Shown in pieces: positions 1 to 7,201 of a stretch of 32,394 nucleotides of DNA. Origin of the DNA: an uncultured Clostridia bacterium (GTDB lineage Bacteria > Bacillota > Clostridia > Christensenellales > Borkfalkiaceae). The notes beneath the pieces are model-generated. The model was not told where the DNA came from and searched no databases. It worked only from the letters and a program-made list of their open reading frames with translations. Each line of letters opens with the position of its first letter. The stretch's first letter is position 1. A program made the translations under genes and the position numbers. Where the stretch lies: the NCBI GenBank assembly GCA_947625025.1, contig CANQMQ010000018.1, forward strand, positions 1-32,394, written 5' to 3'.

Positions 1-74
1 TGGAGAACGCCATTCCGATTGAAAGTGAAGCCGCGGAAGAGAAGTCCATTCCCGACTTGGACGACTGCACATAA
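1..74 (+). CDS. C-terminal end of an unidentified protein (partial)
   Basis: The third forward frame is open from the window edge to a TAA at 72-74. It encodes about 23 residues ending in an acidic stretch that finishes PDLDDCT. Acidic, low-complexity C-termini are common and give no family assignment. The same bases are also open in frame 1, but that reading is Arg/Lys/Pro-rich and looks like a shadow up to about base 75. I chose frame 3 for this part on codon choice and composition only. The upstream sequence would settle it. Function unknown. Confidence 0.35.
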   Translation, partial: ENAIPIESEAAEEKSIPDLDDCT

Positions 75-90
75 GGACGTCACCGAGCGG

Positions 91-228
91 TTGCCCGTGC
101 TCGACGGGGCGCTGGCGGAGGAGGTGCGCCGCGTGCTCCGCTGCAATTTGCGCGAGCGGCACCTGCGGGGCGGAGAGTCCACCCGCAAAAAATACCTCAA
201 GGAGCGAAGCGAAAAGACAAGCGTGTAA
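91..228 (+). CDS. Small unrecognised basic protein or end of an upstream gene
   Basis: Frame 1 is open from the window start to a TAA at 226-228. From about base 75 onward its codons look coding (third positions mostly G or C). A possible TTG start lies at 91 with an AAGGAC-like ribosome site at 73-78, giving a 45-residue helical, charged protein with the motif HLRGGESTRKKYLKER. If the frame is entered from outside the window it would be a C-terminus instead, overlapping the frame-3 reading. I do not recognise the family. It ends about 240 bases before the next promoter. Confidence 0.3.
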   Translation: MPVLDGALAEEVRRVLRCNLRERHLRGGESTRKKYLKERSEKTSV

Positions 229-466
229 TTATGGTTACGGCGCCATTGCGGTAGGGCATGTCTGCGGCAGGATATGCAAACATGGTTGCGAATGGAACGA
301 TTACATGGCGGCATGTCCGCGATGGCAGGCGTAAATATGATTACGAGAGGCAACCATAATACGGAGACTTGCCATAAACGGAAGGCAACCGTAAAACGGA
401 AAAACTGTAAAATTAGAACAAACAGAGTGTAGAAAGCGGGGAAGTTTGTAATTTTTTCGTAAGCGC
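229..466. repeat. Gene-free stretch with degenerate ATGGTTRCG / GCAACCAT repeats
   Basis: No credible gene. The stretch contains several near copies of one short motif: ATGGTTACG near 231, ATGGTTGCG near 282, ATGATTACG near 337, and inverted forms GCAACCAT near 350 and GCAACCGT near 384. It also has two related GCATGTCYGCG segments near 257 and 311, and CATAAACGGAAGG / GTAAAACGG units near 372-400. The arrangement is irregular, so it is neither a CRISPR array nor a clean tandem repeat. It could be a decayed repeat cluster or binding-site cluster. Confidence 0.4.
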
Positions 467-495
467 TTGCCAACGCCCTCGGGTTGTGCTATAAT
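467..495 (+). promoter_or_regulatory. Sigma-A promoter for the activase operon
   Basis: A TTGCCA -35 box at 467-472 and a TATAAT -10 box at 490-495 are separated by exactly 17 bases, with an upstream TGC that makes an extended -10. Transcription would start near 502, leaving a leader of about 19 bases that carries a GAGG ribosome site at 510-513. This shows that the ATG at 521, not the upstream in-frame TTG at 467, begins the gene. Confidence 0.85.
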
Positions 496-520
496 AGATA
501 GGATACTTCGAGGAAACGTT

Positions 521-3442
521 ATGGAAAACCTGCTCGGAATCGACGTGGGGTCCACCACGGTGAAGGTCTGCGTACTCGATTGCGCAGGCAACATCTTACA
601 TACATCTTACACAAGGCATTTCGCACAACCCGCGGAATGTCTGCTTCGCGCACTCCAAGAGGTGCGCAAATTCGGAAAGACGTTCTCGGTTGCGGTGACG
701 GGCTCCGCGGGGCTCGGGCTTGCGCAGGCGGGCCTCTTCTTTGTGCAGGAAGTACAGGCCGCCTTCGCCGCAGTCCGCAGGCACCACCCGTTTGCGGATG
801 CCGTCGTCGAACTCGGAGGGGAGGATGCCAAGCTCATCTTCCTCACGGGGGGCGTAGAACAGCGCATGAACGGCAGTTGTGCGGGGGGTACGGGGGCGTT
901 TATCGACCAAATGGCCACCCTGCTCGACCTCTCCGTGGAGGAGATGGACAAGCTCTCTTTGGAGGCCAAGACGGTGTACCCCATCGCCTCCCGCTGTGGG
1001 GTGTTTGCCAAATCGGATATCCAGCCCCTCCTCAACCAGGGGGCGAGCAAGGCGGATATCGCCGCCTCCATCTTCCGTGCCGTTGTAGACCAGACGGTCT
1101 CAGGCCTCGCACAGGGCAGGCGCATTCAGGGGCAAGTCGTCTTTTTGGGGGGACCGCTGTACTTCTTAAAGGGGCTCCGCCGTGCCTTCCGGGAGGTGTT
1201 GAAGCTCGACGACGAGCACGCCATCTTCCCCCCGACGGCCCCCACCTTCATGGCCATCGGGGCGGCGCTCTCCGCACAGGGTCAGCCCGCGATGACGGTA
1301 GACGAACTCGAAGAGCGCATCGAGAACCTGCCTTCGGGGCGGGTCGCGGTGGGCAAGCCTCTCTTCTCCTCGCAGGAGGAATACGGCGTATTCCTCGCCC
1401 GCCACGGCAAGAGCGACTTGCAGTTTGAAAATATTTACAAGTACGAGGGGGATGCCTACCTCGGCATCGACGCGGGCTCGACGACGACCAAGCTCCTTCT
1501 CATTACTCCCGACGATAAAATCCTGTACTCCCACTATCAGACCAACAAGGGTCAGCCCCTCGAGATCGTTGTAAACAGGCTCCGCGAGATCTACTCGCTT
1601 GCGGGCGGCCGCGTTGCCATCCGCGGCGTCTGCGTGACGGGGTACGGGGAGGACATGTTCAAAGCGGCGCTCAAGGCCGATTTCGGCATCGTGGAGACGA
1701 TGGCGCACTTCAAGGCCGCGACCCACTTCAACCCCGATGTAGACTTCATCATCGACATCGGCGGGCAGGACATCAAGTGCTTCAAGGTGAAGAACGGCGC
1801 CATCGATTCCATCATGCTCAACGAGGCATGTTCTTCGGGGTGCGGCTCCTTTATCCAGACCTTTGCAAAGGCGATGGGCATGGAGATCGAACCCTTTGCC
1901 CGCCGCGGCCTGTTTGCGGAGCACCCCGTAGAACTCGGTTCCCGCTGTACCGTATTCATGAACAGCTCGGTGAAGCAGGCTCAAAAGGACGGGGCGAGCC
2001 TCGAGGATATCTCCGCAGGGCTCTCCGCCTCCATCGTGAAGAATGCGATTTACAAGGTCATACGCGCCCGCACCCCCGATGAACTCGGGCAGCACATCGT
2101 GGTGCAGGGAGGCACCTTCCTCAACGATGCCGTGCTCCGCTCCTTCGAACTCGAGACGGGCAAAGAGGTGGTGCGGCCCGCCATTGCGGGGCTGATGGGG
2201 GCATTCGGCGCGGCGCTGTATGCCAAGGAGAACACCTCGCCCGAGACCCTTCTCTCCACCGTCTTGACGGAGCCCGAACTCGAGCGCTTCGGCTACACCT
2301 CCCGCGGGGTCACCTGCAAGGGGTGTACCGCTCACTGTAACGTCAACATCCTCACCTTCTCGGACGGGCGGCGGTTCATTTCGGGGAACAAGTGTGAACG
2401 GGGTGCGGGGCTTCGGAAGAATGAGAAGAAGCTCGACATCTATTCGTATAAATACGAGACCCTCCTCTCCATGCCCAAGAGGAAGGGAACACGGGGGCGG
2501 GTGGGGCTACCCTTCCAACTCGTGATGTATGAACAGCTCCCGCTGTGGACAGGCTTTTTCGAGGAATGCGGGTTTGAAGTCGTCCTCTCGGATAGGAGCT
2601 CCCGTGAACTCTACTTCCGCGGTCAGCATACCGTAGCCAGCGATACCGCCTGCTACCCCGCAAAGCTCCTGCACGGGCACATCGAATCCCTCCTCGATAA
2701 GGGGGTGGATTTCATCTTCTACCCCGCCGAGAGCTACAATCTCGATGAGGGGAGCGGCACCAATCACTACAACTGCCCCGTCGTCGCCTACTATCCCGAA
2801 CTGCTCCGTGCCAACAACGAGCGGCTCACCGAGGAGAACTTTATCTCTCCCTATCTCGACCCCAACAATGAGAAGTACACCGTTCGTGCCCTCACCCGTG
2901 CCCTCAGGAAGTATAAACTCTCCACGGGGCTCGTGCGAAGAGCTTGGAGAGCGGGCATGGAGAAGCTCAGAAGCTACCACGAGGGAGTGGTCAACGAGGG
3001 CAAGCGCATCCTCTTCGAGGCGGAGAAGGCGGGCATGCCCGTCATTGTGCTCGCGGGGCGGCCCTACCATGTAGACCCCGAGATCAACCACGGCATTGAT
3101 AAACTGCTCTCCTCGCTGGGGCTCGCCGTGCTCTCAGAGGACGCCGTATTCGAGGAGGGGGAGACGCCCGAAGTGGGGGTGCTCAACCAGTGGACGTACC
3201 ATGCAAGGCTGTACCGTGCGGCGCAGTTCTGCACACGGAGGGCGGGGGTCAACCTCGTGCAACTCGTCTCCTTCGGGTGCGGCATCGACGCCATTACGGC
3301 AGATGAAGTGCGGAGCATCTTGGAGGGCGGCGGCAAGCTGTATACCCAAATCAAAATCGATGAGATCAACAACCTCGGCGTGGTGAAGATCCGCATCCGT
3401 TCCATGCTTGCGGCGGACGCCGAGCGGCGGAGGAAACAATGA
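521..3442 (+). CDS. Double-domain acyl-CoA dehydratase activase (BadF/BcrA ATPase x2 + DUF2229)
   Basis: Predicted 973-residue cytosolic iron-sulfur ATPase of the 2-hydroxyglutaryl-CoA dehydratase activator family. Family members use ATP to push an electron into a partner dehydratase. Two tandem ASKHA ATPase domains are visible: GIDVGSTTVK at residues 5-14 and GIDAGSTTTK near residue 315. Each domain has the two cysteine motifs expected to hold the bridging [4Fe-4S] cluster: NGSCAGGTG and SRCGVFAK in the first, NEACSSGCGS and SRCTVFMN in the second. A cysteine-rich segment (CKGCTAHC) near residue 603 opens the DUF2229 region, which runs through the C-terminus. The ATG at 521 is preferred because a promoter and ribosome site precede it. 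The stop overlaps the next start as ATGA. No bona fide dehydratase alpha/beta genes are present, so the real substrate is unknown. Confidence 0.9.
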   Translation: MENLLGIDVGSTTVKVCVLDCAGNILHTSYTRHFAQPAECLLRALQEVRKFGKTFSVAVTGSAGLGLAQAGLFFVQEVQAAFAAVRRHHPFADAVVELGGEDAKLIFLTGGVEQRMNGSCAGGTGAFIDQMATLLDLSVEEMDKLSLEAKTVYPIASRCGVFAKSDIQPLLNQGASKADIAASIFRAVVDQTVSGLAQGRRIQGQVVFLGGPLYFLKGLRRAFREVLKLDDEHAIFPPTAPTFMAIGAALSAQGQPAMTVDELEERIENLPSGRVAVGKPLFSSQEEYGVFLARHGKSDLQFENIYKYEGDAYLGIDAGSTTTKLLLITPDDKILYSHYQTNKGQPLEIVVNRLREIYSLAGGRVAIRGVCVTGYGEDMFKAALKADFGIVETMAHFKAATHFNPDVDFIIDIGGQDIKCFKVKNGAIDSIMLNEACSSGCGSFIQTFAKAMGMEIEPFARRGLFAEHPVELGSRCTVFMNSSVKQAQKDGASLEDISAGLSASIVKNAIYKVIRARTPDELGQHIVVQGGTFLNDAVLRSFELETGKEVVRPAIAGLMGAFGAALYAKENTSPETLLSTVLTEPELERFGYTSRGVTCKGCTAHCNVNILTFSDGRRFISGNKCERGAGLRKNEKKLDIYSYKYETLLSMPKRKGTRGRVGLPFQLVMYEQLPLWTGFFEECGFEVVLSDRSSRELYFRGQHTVASDTACYPAKLLHGHIESLLDKGVDFIFYPAESYNLDEGSGTNHYNCPVVAYYPELLRANNERLTEENFISPYLDPNNEKYTVRALTRALRKYKLSTGLVRRAWRAGMEKLRSYHEGVVNEGKRILFEAEKAGMPVIVLAGRPYHVDPEINHGIDKLLSSLGLAVLSEDAVFEEGETPEVGVLNQWTYHARLYRAAQFCTRRAGVNLVQLVSFGCGIDAITADEVRSILEGGGKLYTQIKIDEINNLGVVKIRIRSMLAADAERRRKQ

Positions 3443-4671
3443 ACGAGCAGGTTCCCGTATTCCCCGATGAGCGGCGGGAGGAGTACACCATCCTCGCGCC
3501 CGATATGCTTCCCTATCACTTCGAATTCCTTGCCTACGTCATGCGGGGGCATGGTTACCATATTGAAATTTTGCACGATGAGGGGAGGGAAGTCATCGAT
3601 GAAGGGCTCAAGCACTGCAACAACGATGCCTGCTTCCCCGCCCTGTGCGTTATAGGGCAGTATCTCCATGCCCTAAAGAGCGGGAAATACGATTTGGACC
3701 GCACCGCCCTCCTCATCACGCAGACGGGCGGCGGATGCCGTGCGAGCAACTATCTCTCCCTCGTGCGCAAGGCGCTGATGGAAGAATTTCCGCAGGTGCC
3801 CGTGCTCTCTCTGAACTTTTCAAGCCTCGAAAAGGGGAACAGCTTAAAACTCACGCCCTCCCTCGTGTTAAAACTTGCCTATTGCGTGTTTTACGGGGAC
3901 CTCATCATGACCTGTTTCAACCAGACCAAGCCGTATGAAAAGACGGAGGGGGATTGCGCACGGGTTCGCGAGGAGTGCAGTGAGAAGGTGAAAAAGCTCT
4001 TCGATAGCGGGGCATACAGAAAGCTCAGAAAGAATGCCCGCATGATCGCGGAGGCGTTCGCCGCCGTACCCTATGATTACGGCCACAAGACGAAGGTGGG
4101 CATCGTGGGGGAGATCTATGTGAAGTACTCCCCGCTCGGCAACTCCCGCCTCGTCGATTTTCTTCTCTCCGAAGGCTGTGAGCCCGTGGTGCCCGCCCTG
4201 CTCGACTTCGTGCTCTACTGCATCGTAAACACCCTCAACGACGCCAAGTTATACGGCAAGCGGAGCATCGTGACCCCTGCCTACCGCATCGTATACCGTT
4301 GGGCAAAGCGCAAACAGAGGATAATGAATGAGGTGCTCCGCGCGGGCAAACGGTATGAACCCTTCCACGAATTCGAACACCTTCGGAGCCTTGCGGACAA
4401 GGTAATTAACCAAGGCGTCAAGATGGGGGAGGGGTGGCTCATCCCCGCGGAGATGGCGGCGCTCGCGGAGAGCGATACGGAAAATATCGTGTGCGCCCAG
4501 CCCTTCGGGTGCCTCCCCAACCACATCGCGGGGAAGGGGGCGGTGCGCTCGGTGAAGAAACTCTTCCCCCGCGTCAACATCGTTCCCATCGATTACGACC
4601 CTTCGGCCACCAAAGTCAACCAGGAAAACCGCATCAAATTGATGCTCGCCTCCGCCCGTAACAATCACTAA
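3439..4671 (+). CDS. 2-hydroxyacyl-CoA dehydratase-like / activase-associated protein
   Basis: A 410-residue protein that often accompanies, or is fused to, the large activase in Clostridia. It resembles the HgdB/D-component side of 2-hydroxyacyl-CoA dehydratases and is probably its redox partner. Conserved cysteines typical of iron-sulfur binding are visible in CNNDACFPALC near residue 54, in TGGGCRASN near residue 95, and in CAQPFGCLPNH near residue 350. It overlaps the upstream gene by four bases (ATGA), which indicates translational coupling, and it is followed at once by a strong terminator. The physiological reaction of this widespread pair is not established from the sequence. Confidence 0.82.
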   Translation: MNEQVPVFPDERREEYTILAPDMLPYHFEFLAYVMRGHGYHIEILHDEGREVIDEGLKHCNNDACFPALCVIGQYLHALKSGKYDLDRTALLITQTGGGCRASNYLSLVRKALMEEFPQVPVLSLNFSSLEKGNSLKLTPSLVLKLAYCVFYGDLIMTCFNQTKPYEKTEGDCARVREECSEKVKKLFDSGAYRKLRKNARMIAEAFAAVPYDYGHKTKVGIVGEIYVKYSPLGNSRLVDFLLSEGCEPVVPALLDFVLYCIVNTLNDAKLYGKRSIVTPAYRIVYRWAKRKQRIMNEVLRAGKRYEPFHEFEHLRSLADKVINQGVKMGEGWLIPAEMAALAESDTENIVCAQPFGCLPNHIAGKGAVRSVKKLFPRVNIVPIDYDPSATKVNQENRIKLMLASARNNH

Positions 4672-4677
4672 AATTCA

Positions 4678-4712
4678 CCCTACCCCTCAGACATGGGGTA
4701 GGGATTTTTTAT
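4678..4712 (+). terminator. Rho-independent terminator of the activase operon
   Basis: A 9-bp perfect stem (CCCTACCCC at 4678-4686 with GGGGTAGGG at 4695-4703) and an 8-base loop are followed by ATTTTTTATA. It lies seven bases after the stop codon of the operon's last gene. Confidence 0.92.
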
Positions 4713-5284
4713 ATAGATACAGTTTTGTTCACCCGCCTTCTTGCCCACCCTTGGGATGAGGAGGGGGTGAGGAGGGTTCCCGCGGCGAAACGCATGGTTT
4801 TTCTTTCCCTCATTCCGAGGCCCCGAAGGGGCCGAGAGAATCCGCTCAGCTCCTACGGAGCTTACTTCGCCCTGCGGGCTCGTGCCACGCTTAGAAGTAA
4901 CAGAAGCCTCGCGTGTTCGGGATGACAAGGCTTGTCATTTCGAGCGGAGCGAAGCGGAGTCGAGAAATCTCGGCTCCCACTTGAGGGGGAGCTGTCACCG
5001 TAGGTGACTGAGGGGGTGTTTCCAATGTGGATTCCGATTAGAATTCACCCCTTCCGCCCCCTGCGGGGGCACCCACCCCTCGACGGGTGGGCAAGGATGA
5101 GATTTCTCCACGCGTCGCCCCAGGCGGCTTGGTACTTCGCGCTACGCGCTCGTGCCGCCGCAGTGGTAGCGCAATCAGGAGCGGCGTTCGAAATGACACC
5201 CATTCTCGCATTTCGAGTTTCTTCTTTTCCTCATCCCGAACGAAGTGAGGGGATGGGAGAGAAGGGGTGGAAAAAATAGACTGC
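4713..5284. repeat. Gene-free cluster of dispersed GC-rich intergenic repeats
   Basis: No supported gene in this stretch. It is a mosaic of short repeat units that recur elsewhere in the window. Unit A, 32 bases built around the palindrome GGCCCCGAAGGGGCC, lies at 4809-4840, 5875-5906 and 26240-26271 with no mismatch. Unit A is followed by a CTCCTACGGAG-type hairpin. Unit B, 38 bases beginning GTCATTTCGAGCGG, lies at 4934-4971 and again inverted at 5828-5865 with one mismatch. A relative of the 67-base unit found at 26033 and 26138 is seen near 5133-5195. The open frames here are accidents of GC-rich repeats. Confidence 0.75.
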
Positions 5285-5311
5285 GCCGCCCGCAACAAAG
5301 TTGCGGGCGGC
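5285..5311 (-). terminator. Terminator hairpin after the small CxxC protein gene
   Basis: A 12-bp perfect stem (GCCGCCCGCAAC at 5285-5296 with its complement at 5300-5311) encloses a 3-base loop. On the minus strand it lies ten bases past the stop of the 5321-5587 gene and is followed after a short gap by a run of six Ts. The plus strand also has a T-run after the hairpin, so it may work in both directions. Confidence 0.75.
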
Positions 5312-5320
5312 ACAAGTTTT

Positions 5321-5587
5321 TTACAACACACGGTAGCCGAAACTATCCAAATCCTCTTTGATACATTGGGCCTTATACCAAAAATCCACGTCGGGGTGCT
5401 TGCCCTCGTTATAGACGAGGGTAACTGCGGACCCTTCCCGCATGGGATATCCGAAAACGACCCGCTCAAAACAGCCGTATTCCATGATATGCTCCTCGAT
5501 TCGCTTTCTGCAATGGACGCAGTCGGGAATCAGCACGAAAAGCACGATACTTGTCTCCTCCCCATTTTGTTCCTTGTAATACTTCAT
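5321..5587 (-). CDS. Small hypothetical protein with a CxxC motif
   Basis: An 88-residue protein I do not recognise. It has a hydrophobic strand followed by DCVHCRKR near residues 22-29, a thioredoxin- or metal-type CxxC, and a further cysteine near residue 75. There is no signal peptide or clear membrane span. The ATG at 5585-5587 has an excellent ribosome site (AAGGAGGAG, 6 bases away). It is a single-gene unit with its own consensus promoter (5753-5781), a roughly 160-base structured leader that includes a terminator-like hairpin, and a terminator behind it. This good control apparatus around a tiny gene argues that it is real and regulated. A redox or metal-handling role is only a guess from the CxxC. 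Confidence 0.65.
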   Translation of the reverse strand: MKYYKEQNGEETSIVLFVLIPDCVHCRKRIEEHIMEYGCFERVVFGYPMREGSAVTLVYNEGKHPDVDFWYKAQCIKEDLDSFGYRVL

Positions 5588-5604
5588 TTCTCCTCCTTGC
5601 GGGC

Positions 5605-5746
5605 AAAAAATAAGGACGCTCCAATATGGAACGCCCGCTTAAGTAGTATCCCACATTGTAGCGATACAAATTCTCCCACAAACGGAAAATAGGATACACC
5701 TCAGCCAGTGTAACCGTTTATGGGGTTTTATAGAATTTATATCGCT
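5605..5746 (-). promoter_or_regulatory. Highly structured leader RNA with internal terminator (candidate riboswitch or small RNA)
   Basis: Reading down the minus strand from the predicted start near 5746, the RNA opens directly into a long hairpin. A 14-bp stem pairs 5732-5745 with 5661-5674. A 7-base bulge follows (5725-5731). An 11-bp stem pairs 5714-5724 with 5675-5685. After an asymmetric internal loop, a 5-bp stem (5708-5712 with 5695-5699) closes an 8-base loop. GTATCC beside that stem can also pair with GGATAC in the single-stranded tail (about 5645-5650), a possible pseudoknot. Then comes a 9-bp hairpin with two G-U pairs (5628-5636 with 5614-5622) and TTATTTTTT, a terminator-like end, before the ribosome site of the CxxC gene. 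I could not match it to a known riboswitch class. Confidence 0.65.
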
Positions 5747-5752
5747 GTTTTT

Positions 5753-5781
5753 AGTATAACATACCGCGGAACTTTTTGCAA
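5753..5781 (-). promoter_or_regulatory. Promoter of the structured leader and CxxC protein gene
   Basis: On the minus strand a TTGCAA -35 box (5776-5781) and a TATACT -10 box (5753-5758) are 17 bases apart. The predicted start, about seven bases on, coincides with the base of the long leader hairpin. Confidence 0.82.
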
Positions 5782-5977
5782 GTATTTGGGAAAATTTCTC
5801 TGATAAGAAGTATGACGGATTTGAATTGAGATTTCTCGACTTCGCTTCGCTCCGCTCGAAATGACAACACCCCCCTCATTCCGAGGCCCCGAAGGGGCCG
5901 AGAGAACGGTCCGCTCAGCTCCTGCGGAGCGTCGAGATGAGGGGGAGGGGGACAAGCCTGTCACCCCGTAAAAAACC
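5782..5977. repeat. Intergenic repeats between the leader promoter and the DUF4363 gene
   Basis: No gene. The stretch holds the inverted copy of unit B (5828-5865) and the second exact copy of unit A (5875-5906), followed by a CAGCTCCTGCGGAGC hairpin. These are the same families as at 4809-4971 and 26240-26271. No clear terminator for the minus-strand DUF421-DUF4363 operon was found here beyond the repeat hairpins themselves, which may serve that purpose. Confidence 0.6.
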
Positions 5978-6355
5978 TCAGAAGATGTTTTCAAGGGCGG
6001 GGGAGTAGGTGGCGGGGAGGCACGAGGTAAGGTGGGTGAGCATTTCGAGTTTGGGGAGGGCGAGGGCGTAGTTCTTCTCCCCGATGAGCTTCACCGTCTC
6101 TGCCATGTAATCATCGAGCCGCATGACGTCGTTATGGGGGATCCACACATGCAGCTTCTTCTTTCTGCTCTCCCAGGAGGTCTGCACTGCCTTCGCATCC
6201 TCTCCGTTTGCCGTCCCTTCCTCCACCTTATCGGTAAGCATCTCGAGTTCCTCGCGGAACCCTTCAAACTGTTCCCCCACGAGGGCGTGTTCCATGAAGG
6301 CCGCCCCCGCAAGCAGGAGCGCCGCCACCGCAATCGCAAGAAGTGACTTCACCAT
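5978..6355 (-). CDS. DUF4363 family protein
   Basis: A 125-residue protein with one N-terminal membrane segment (about residues 3-20, Ala/Leu-rich) and a helical, charged outer or cytosolic domain that ends near LENIF. The family is of unknown function and in Clostridia regularly follows a DUF421 gene, as here. The start is placed at the ATG at 6353-6355, whose A is shared with the TGA of the DUF421 gene (TGATG). That arrangement points to coupled translation. Two in-frame GTG codons just upstream are possible but less likely starts. Confidence 0.75.
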   Translation of the reverse strand: MVKSLLAIAVAALLLAGAAFMEHALVGEQFEGFREELEMLTDKVEEGTANGEDAKAVQTSWESRKKKLHVWIPHNDVMRLDDYMAETVKLIGEKNYALALPKLEMLTHLTSCLPATYSPALENIF

Positions 6356-7044
6356 CACCACACCTTCCCCTCGGGATACTCCGTATGGAGCACCCGATAT
6401 TTTTGATTTTTGACCTGCAAATAGAGTTTTCCCGCACCGTCTGCCGTAAGCACCAACACCTTCTTCACCTTGGTTACGCCCTCCTGCTCCAAAATTTTTC
6501 CGAAAAATTCCTTGCTCAGCCCCATGAGGGAGAGGTTCTTCTCATCGAATTTCCCGTTGTCGATGACGACGAGGGGCAGGGAAGTCTGCATTTCCTCATA
6601 ATTTTCACGGGGGAGGGCGGAGAAGGTGCCGTTGGATTCATAGAGGGCGTAGTCCACGCAGTCCAGGGAGAAGTACCCCGCAGAGCGCAGTGATTCGATC
6701 AGATCGGAGACATCGAGGTTGTTGCGCTTTAATTGGTAGTCGTCGATGCCGTTCTTGTTGACGACGACGCTCGGCTTCCCGCTGATGAAGGCCTTCAGGG
6801 GCTTCACCTTGAGGTCGATGAGCGAGAAGAGCTCGTGGAGCACGAAGATGGTGAGCACGGAGACGATGCCGTAGAGCAGCGGAATGGAGGAATCCGCCAT
6901 CGGAATGCAGGCGAGCTCTGCAATGAGGAGGGTAATCACGAGTTCGAAGGGCTGCATCTCCCCGATTTGCCGCTTGCCCATCAGCCGCATAATGACGAGC
7001 AGGGTAACGAAGATGATGGCAGTTCTGATAATGACGAGGGCCAT
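6355..7044 (-). CDS. DUF421 (YetF/YcaP-type) membrane protein
   Basis: About 229 residues. The N-terminal third has three hydrophobic helices, starting MALVIIRTAIIFVTLLVIMR and including the MGKRQIGEMQPFELVITLLI stretch typical of DUF421. The rest forms the soluble C-terminal DUF421 domain, with the expected KPSVVVNKNGI and LKRNNLDVSDLIESLR segments. Members sit in the cytoplasmic membrane. In Bacillus, relatives affect spore or stress physiology, but the biochemical role is unknown. I prefer the ATG at 7042-7044 because residues before it look unlike the family. An upstream TTG at 7071 would add nine residues, and neither start has a strong ribosome site. It is transcribed divergently from the ECF gene. 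Confidence 0.85.
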   Translation of the reverse strand: MALVIIRTAIIFVTLLVIMRLMGKRQIGEMQPFELVITLLIAELACIPMADSSIPLLYGIVSVLTIFVLHELFSLIDLKVKPLKAFISGKPSVVVNKNGIDDYQLKRNNLDVSDLIESLRSAGYFSLDCVDYALYESNGTFSALPRENYEEMQTSLPLVVIDNGKFDEKNLSLMGLSKEFFGKILEQEGVTKVKKVLVLTADGAGKLYLQVKNQKYRVLHTEYPEGKVW

Positions 7045-7087
7045 GCAAGCAGTATTGGGAAATTTCCGCAATTTATGTTTGAATCAC

Positions 7088-7116
7088 TTGCATACGGGGG
7101 GCAAAAGTAGTATACT
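7088..7116 (+). promoter_or_regulatory. Promoter of the ECF transporter gene
   Basis: A TTGCAT -35 box (7088-7093) and a TATACT -10 box (7111-7116) with a 17-base spacer. The start would fall near 7123, giving an 80-base leader. Confidence 0.82.
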
Positions 7117-7122
7117 TTGCAT

Positions 7123-7201
7123 GGAAGAAAGCTTCGGCAAGCCTTCCTCGATGGGCCGTATCCGTGCCCATAGGGTGATTTGCCATACAGGGAGGTTTTT
7201 T
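7123..7201 (+). promoter_or_regulatory. Leader able to sequester the ribosome site of the ECF gene
   Basis: The ribosome site AGGGAGG (7189-7195) is complementary to CCTTCCT at 7142-7148 (7 pairs, one G-U). That anti-site can instead pair within a 5' hairpin: GGAA at 7123-7126 with TTCC at 7144-7147, enclosing GCTT/AAGC. A separate 6-bp hairpin with arms ATGGGC and GCCCAT lies between. Two mutually exclusive folds, one hiding the ribosome site, are what a translational riboswitch looks like. Vitamin ECF S components are commonly under such control. I could not fit it to the tetrahydrofolate, TPP, cobalamin or preQ1 consensus from memory. Confidence 0.5.

Noticed and set aside
467-520. Extended start of the activase gene at TTG 467
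   Set aside because: These bases are the -35 and -10 promoter elements. The ATG at 521 has the ribosome site and begins exactly at the family's MENLLGIDVGSTT-type N-terminus.
4713-5284. Short open frames of 60-90 codons in the repeat cluster
   Set aside because: They run through palindromic repeats that recur elsewhere, and lack ribosome sites and promoters.
7123-7201. Tetrahydrofolate riboswitch before the ECF gene
   Set aside because: GGTGATTTGC recalls part of the consensus, but the expected long P1 stem and 3' core are not present. Reported only as an unassigned sequestering leader.
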